A stretch of DNA of 64,000 nucleotides from Pegoplata infirma. Its lineage: Eukaryota > Arthropoda > Insecta > Diptera > Anthomyiidae. The stretch spans positions 209,129,736-209,193,735 of the forward strand of contig OY992537.1 of assembly GCA_963921195.1 (NCBI GenBank), in the 5' to 3' direction. This document shows positions 58,780 to 64,000 of this stretch, piece by piece (position 1 is the first letter of the stretch; the number at the start of each line of letters is the position of its first letter). A model generated the notes under the pieces. That model was not told where the DNA came from, did not search any database, and was given only the letters and a program-made list of their open reading frames with translations. The position numbers and the translations under genes were made by a program.

Positions 58780-60415
58780 AATTTGTTTTATTTCCTAAGT
58801 GCAGGACTTTGAACTTTTTCTGACATCAAATTGTTTCATTTGCTTAACAAAAATACAAAAAAAAAAAACTGTAAAAATATGGCGTTTTTCAGAGGTTAGT
58901 TAAGTTCTTCAAGGGGGAACTATTTTCCCCCTGGTCCGATTTTGCCCATTTAGGAACTTTAACTGCCTAGGACCAAAATACATATTCCTGCCAAACTTAA
59001 CGAGTCTATCTCTTTTATTTTGGACTGCATCGTGTCTTGTACAGACGGACGGACGGACATACGGACATTCTAGAAAAGTCTTATAATCGATCATAGATCA
59101 ATAATATATATACTAGAGTTCGTTTGGTGACTATGTCACTTCATCTGTTTATCGGATATCATCATTTTTTAAAGGATTTTGGGGAGCTAATAAGAATGCC
59201 GGTATTTTTTTGGAAAAATGATCACTCCTTGGGGTGGTTCAAAGCATCTGAAAACGCGGATTTTGAGCTGATTTTTTTGCAGAGAAAAAACAGCTGAATA
59301 TATTGCAAATCTGATTGCACCAGTCGATTCTACACCAAAAATTAAAATAATAGCAGTTTTTTGAACTCTTAAAAAAAGTTCCAATAACCCACAACAGGGG
59401 GCGGAAAAATCGATTTTTTTTAAAAAAAATTTAAATTATTTTTTTAATCATGCACGATGAAGAGGCAGTTTTTGCTAAGAAATTTGGTATGAAAAGCACC
59501 TTTCTATCACAACCCATTAAAAAGTTATAAGGCTTCAAAGTTTTTTTTCTAATGGCAAAATTATAAAACACTAACCGAAATTTGAAAATTTTTTGGATGG
59601 GTCCACGGTCTGGACACTCGTTTTCGATTTTCATCTCAACGCTGATTCCAAATCTGGTTTCCAAAATGTTCCGTAACGTCAGGTTTTTGAGATAATTGAG
59701 GTCAAAGTTCACAAAAAACAAATTTTTTGTGCATTATTGAGAGCATTTTTTTGTGATGTTTTTGGATGATATTCTGGGATCATAAAACTTGTTTTCGATT
59801 AACATTTCGATGCTGATTCTGAATCTAGATTTCAAATTTTTCTATCATGTGATGTTTTCGAGAAAATCGAGGTCAAAGTTCTCAAAAAACGTGTTTTTGT
59901 CCATTTTTAAGAATTGATAACTTTTTAACGGGTTGTGATAGAATGGAAAATTTAGTACCATTTTGTCAAGCTGAAAATGCCCATTAATAGTGCTTATTTA
60001 AAAAATTAATTTAAAAAGAAAATGGAAAAACCTTATATTTCCGCCCTCTGTGGTGGGTTTTTGGAACTTTTTTTAAGAGTTTGAAAAAAAACCATTGTAT
60101 TATTTTTTTGCTGTAGAATCGACTGATGAAATCAGATTTGCGATATATTAAGCCGTTTTAGCTCTGCTAAAAAATCAGCTCGAAATTCGCGTTTTCAGAT
60201 GCGTTGAACCACCCCAAGGAGCGAATTTTTTTCCAAAAAAATACCGCCATTCTTTTTAGTTCCCCTAAATCCTTCAAAAAAATGATGATATCCGCAGATC
60301 AAATTTTCAAAATTAACTCTAATATATACTTTATGGGGTCCCCGACCGATTTTTCGATGCGTTACAAACGGAATGACAAAGTAAGTATACTGTAGTTGGA
60401 GGGTATAAAAAGATT
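58780..60415 (-). mobile_element. mini-me/DINE-like element split by a hAT-type fold-back
   Basis: The left part contains a (GACG)n tract (59043-59057), GGACATTCTAGAAAAGTC, AATCGATCATAGATCAATAA and TATATAC. The right part resumes with TATACTTTATGGGGTCCCCG and ends TTGGAGGGTATAAA. The insertion is in the TA tract. Confidence 0.72.
59114..60321. mobile_element. hAT-type fold-back element, 1.2 kb
   Basis: ATATATAC flanks it on both sides (59106-59113 and 60322-60329). Ends TAGAGTTCG and TTAACTCTA are short inverted repeats. Arms pair over about 300 bp (for example CCTTGGGGTGGTTCAA at 59227 against TTGAACCACCCCAAGG near 60206). The centre has a second inverted pair about GATTTTCATCTCAACGCTGA. 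No ORF beyond low-complexity frames. Confidence 0.72.
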
Positions 60416-61190
60416 TCTTGAAAAATGATGTCAGCAAACTATTTCTGTAAATTTAAAAATTAATCTGCTAAAAATATATTTAAAAATATCGTTTTGATTG
60501 CATAAAAAAGAAAAAAAAACTTAGAATTTTTTCTTGAAAAAAGAATGACGGCAAACTTTTTCTGTAAAATTAAAAAATAATTTGCTAAAAATATGTTAAA
60601 AAATATTTTGAAATTCGGCAAACAGAATCAGTAAAAAAGCAGTAAAATTTTTGTTATTTTGTAAAACTGAATGACGGAGATTTAAGTAAATATATCCATT
60701 TTAGCAGAAAAATCTACTGAAAGATTGCTAAATCAAATTGAAAGTCGTTTTAAAGATTTTTTGACGGAATTTTTCTTTTGAGTGATATTTTTGAAAATGA
60801 GACTTTTGCTAGAGGAAATATGTCTCCGATTCTACAAAATTTTTTAAAGGTAAACTATCTTAAGATTTGTTATGGATCATAAAATGAATATCAACAACTT
60901 TTGTTTCATACTCACATTAGGAGAAGTTTTTGCCTTAAACATTTTGAGTAACCAAATTTATCAATAATCCCTTACATAGTTTTCAATTACAAAATTAATC
61001 TGTAGTAGTTTATCAAAAATTTTGAATAGACCTCCCAATTTGAATTTTATTTATACTGTATAAAATTTCTCTTTTTCTTAATCTCCAAAAAAATCGTTAA
61101 TTGTTTCTAATTGAATGTGTGGGTACAAAACACGCGTTTTGTAAAAACCAAAAATTTCTATTGACAACAAATTCGTGAAAAAAAAGTCTA

Positions 61191-61920
61191 CACCGAAAAA
61201 ATTTCCCAGTTATATAGTTACGAAAATTCCCAGTTAATTGGAAATAAATTTAAAATAACTGAGTTAATTATAAATAACTATGAGTTTCGTTAATTAAAAC
61301 CGAAATTCTCAGTTACCCTGTACACAATAATTTTATTTAATTGTCAAAAAATTAAAAACACACGAAGTTCGTTTGTTTAAAAATGAACAAAAGAAACGCA
61401 AATCTTAATATTGATCCATGGTAAGTTTTTAAATAAATATTTGAATGTTTCTTTTGCTCAAAACTAATAAAAATATATATTTTCAGGTCTAAAAGGAAGA
61501 AGTACATATCTATTTGCAAGAAGACAACTCATACGAAGAAAAGGACAACTGAAAGAAGACATGCTAGCTAAATCTACATATATTTTTAAAAAAATTAATT
61601 TAATGTAATTATAGCATCATTTTTTATGTTGCATTAAATAATTAGTGCTTAATTTAACAAAGATCTTTTACTTCAAATAATTATAAAAAAAAAAAGTTTC
61701 CATTAGCAATTTTTACCAGTTATTTCCTACTATTTTTCAAAATAGTCTCACTTTTAACTATTAATTTGTTGCCAGTAACTGCCTGTTCAGTTAAATTTAA
61801 AATTCGATAGAAAGTTAGTTATAAATAACTGCATCAAAACAACTGGGGCTCAGTTAGGTGTATTTTAACTGGGACTTAGTTGAAAAATTAGTAGCCAGTA
61901 ACTGGGAAATTTTTTGGGTG
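61191..61920. mobile_element. TA-flanked TIR element with CACCCAAAAAATTTCCCAG ends
   Basis: Left end (TA)CACCGAAAAAATTTCCCAGT; right end ACTGGGAAATTTTTTGGGTG(TA). Pairing is about 25 bp. The interior has repeated CCAGTTA / TAACTGG motifs near both ends and a small spliced ORF-like segment at 61383-61571. Confidence 0.7.
61383..61571 (+). CDS. Possible 40-residue spliced basic peptide inside the TIR element
   Basis: ATG at 61383 opens 12 codons and two bases, followed by a strong donor ATG|GTAAGT at 61421. A 66-bp intron ends TTTTCAG at 61486, and the frame continues from 61487 to TAA at 61569-61571. The 40-residue product is Lys/Arg-rich (SKRKKYISICKKTTHTKKR). No family was recognised. It could be the remnant of the first exons of a transposase gene or chance; codon evidence is too short to judge. 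The consensus quality of both splice sites is the only support. Confidence 0.2.
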
Positions 61921-61922
61921 TA

Positions 61923-62840
61923 GACAAATCTGGTATGACATACAATAAAATTGACAATTTTATAATGCAACATACACTAAACATTTGTTCATACAAATAT
62001 AAAAAATGTACATAATAACTGAAAAGAAAAGAAACACACAATAAAATATGTCAATTTTTATGTCACAATAAATGTTTAAATACACACACAACAAAACGAA
62101 AGCCTACTTGGGCGTAGATTAATGTTTCTTTAAATAATGTGCAGTAATTTTAGGAATACAAAAAACAGCAAGTGTGTTTCAGATTTTGATTTAGTGTTTA
62201 AGAAATAAAAAAACAAAAAATAAATACAAATTAAGGTGCAGAAGATTTACATATGACATCATTTTTTGTATTGTAGAAATACAAAACAGACTGAGAGGAG
62301 CCAAATGATATCTAGTATAAAGAAATAAAAATAAAATTAAATGGTTAAAATAAATTGTAATCAATATGAATTGAATTTGGAAATAAATGAAATAAAATAA
62401 ATTTTTATATATTTTTTTTATAAAATAAGCTAAATAAAGTTTGTGGCTTAAGTCTTTTGTTTATTACTTCCCCTGTTTTTTGTGCGAGATGGCGTTTGTT
62501 GCTTAAGTCTTTTGTTTTATCATAAATATAATCAAGTTTGTTGCTTAAGTCTTGTGTTTAGCCTTAACTCAAAAATGATATAGTTTAAATGTTCTTTATT
62601 TATTTGCAGCTTTTTTTTTGTATATTTTTTTTACAAGGAAATACATTACTTTCAATTTAAGTCCATAAATTTTAATGTTAACAATCCATTTTTAAAATTT
62701 CAATATAAATTATTTTGTCACAATGAACAAAAAAAAAAAACAACAACAATAAGAACAGTTTATTACAGTAGCTGCATTCAAATTTTAAATTCAATGTGTA
62801 TTCAGATATATGGGACATTCTGTAAAAAATCTAAGAAACT
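61923..62840. other. AT-rich intergenic DNA with three TTGCTTAAGTC motifs
   Basis: Only the motif GTTGCTTAAGTCTTTTGTTT (variants at 62443-62462, 62498-62517 and 62540-62559) stands out. Nothing else was recognised. Confidence 0.5.
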
Positions 62841-63380
62841 TTTTCTATATAGAAAAAATGTCTTAGAATCCCAGTCGGCAAAAAAAAAAACACACCTGAC
62901 ATACTGCTGACTCTCCCTTTATAAAATTGCTGACATCTTCATACAGTTTTTCAAAATGTCATCAATGACATGTCAGCAGTTGGTCAGCGGTTGTTTAAAC
63001 GAATTGTTAGTGACCACCGATACTGGTGGACACTGCTGACCAACTACTGACATGTCATTGATACCATTTTGAAAAATTGTATGAAGATGTCAGCGATTTC
63101 ATAAAGGGAGAGTCAGCAGTATGTCAGGTGTGATTTTATCTCAGAATCTAAGATTTTGCTATATAGGAATCTAAGATTTTGCTATATAGGAAAAATGTCT
63201 TAGAATTTAAGATTTTTTCTATGTAGGAAAATTATATTAAAATCTAAGACTTTTTTCTATATAGAGTAAATGTCTCAGAAAAAGAAGACTTTTTTTTTTT
63301 ATGTAGGAATAATGTCTCAGACTTTTCTATACAGGAATCTGAGACTTTTTCTCTATAGAAAAATGTCTCAGAATCATAGA
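62840..63380 (+). repeat. Short dispersed tandem motif TATAGGAAAAATGTCTTAGAATC
   Basis: Copies of CTATATAGGAA, AATGTCTTAGAATC and TAAGATTTTTTCTAT recur at 62840-62870, 63143-63380 and again near 63745. The array is split by fold-back MITE copy 2. Confidence 0.65.
62871..63142. mobile_element. Fold-back MITE, copy 2 (inverted relative to copy 1)
   Basis: It begins CCAGTCGGCAAAAAAA, continues ACACCTGACATACTGCTGAC, and ends GTCAGCAGTATGTCAGGTGT, GATTTTAT. Almost the whole length is palindromic. Sequence agrees closely with 12894-13172. CTTAGAATC before and CTCAGAATC after it may be a 9-bp target duplication with one change. Confidence 0.72.
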
Positions 63381-63839
63381 AAAAAATAGAAGTGTAACAG
63401 AGTCGTATTTCGCTTGAATAAGTATTAGTGACAGCACATTATGTAACTTTTGATGTTTAATAAAAACAATGCAACATAAAGGAGAACAACAACAAAGAAA
63501 ACAACAAAAGAAAAAACAAAAGGTTTTAAACTATCAATAGTGCGTATTATCTTTAAAAAAACGTTGAATAAAGCAAAATAAATAATAAATTTAATTAAAC
63601 GAAAGACAAATTCCATTTTTTATAAACAAAGAATCAAATTTAATATTAAATACGTGTGAGATGAGGAAGAACAAGCATTTTGCCACCATATTGGAAAATA
63701 CATCAAATACAACACTGCGTACCTACTAATCTTTTCTATGCTCAGAATATGAGACTTTTTCTATGTAGGGAAATATGTCCCAGTAGACTGGTATTTTTTG
63801 TATGGCAAAAAAGTTTTTCCTCCGATTTTGAACGTCAGG

Positions 63840-64000
63840 ACTAGGGTTTCTAAATTCCCGGACTTTTTCAATCGTTTTAAAAAAATCGTATTCCCGGGAA
63901 TTCCCGGGAATTTTTTAATTAAAACCAATTTTTAAAAAATTATTATATTACAAATTATGGTCTTATTTTCCAATTTAAAACCATTTTAGATATCTTCTTT
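63840..64000 (+). repeat. Start of an element with TTCCCGGGAATTCCCGGG motifs, cut by the window end
   Basis: CTAGGGTTTCTAAATTCCCG is followed by ATTCCCGGGAATTCCCGGGA (63891-63910) and AT-rich sequence. Short subterminal palindromes like these are typical of hAT non-autonomous elements, but the other end lies outside the window. From 63381 to 63840 nothing else was recognised. Confidence 0.35.

Larger units (their letters stand above)
57923..60785. mobile_element. TIR element with two further levels of insertion inside
   Basis: TCACTCAAAATAAATTCTC (57923) and GAATTTTTCTTTTGAGTGA (ends 60785) are inverted ends. Both inner flanks carry repeated AAATCTGCTGAAA / TTTAGCAGA motifs. Inside lie a repeat copy (58290-58770) and a mini-me (58780-60415), which itself holds a hAT-type fold-back. 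Confidence 0.55.

Overview
This is a nuclear window from an insect, most likely a higher (calyptrate, blow-fly-like) dipteran. The evidence is spliced genes with short GT-AG introns, a gamma-tubulin that resembles the Drosophila maternal (37C) type, strongly AT-rich intergenic DNA, and many mini-me/DINE-1-like elements, which carry a conserved core followed by a (GTCY)n microsatellite. The species cannot be fixed from sequence alone. No bacterial features, rRNA or convincing tRNA genes were seen.

All clear genes lie in the first 19.2 kb. On + is the 3' part of a dynein-heavy-chain-like gene (1-6277, two exons, 3.7 kb intron) that stops after the tail and the start of the linker, with no AAA+ motor. 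On + follows a six-exon WRAP53/TCAB1 (WDR79) homologue (8311-11073). On - are Arpc4 (14840-15346, intronless) and, upstream of it, a five-exon gamma-tubulin (16675-19128). These are unrelated housekeeping or cytoskeletal genes and show no operon-like organisation.

From 19.2 to 64 kb no host gene could be supported. This part is a dense, nested mosaic of mobile DNA: mini-me/DINE-like elements in two subfamilies; hAT-type non-autonomous elements with 8-bp target duplications; a Transib-like element with a CGACG duplication and CACAGTG ends; PIF/Harbinger-like MITEs with TTA duplications; TA-flanked elements ending CACTCAAAA; a decayed LINE split by a hAT MITE; a Helitron (38192-41134) carrying two satellite arrays; a 2.1 kb near-perfect palindrome; and a 496-bp near-identical tandem array that turns back on itself. 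Several tandem-repeat families occur in both orientations, including around the last dynein exon.

The best points for follow-up are the motor-less dynein gene, the Transib-like element, the Helitron with its satellites, the 496-bp fold-back array, the repeated use of the TA tract of mini-me elements as an insertion site, and a small spliced ORF inside a TIR element. All repeat and TSD calls were made by eye; percent identities were not computed.
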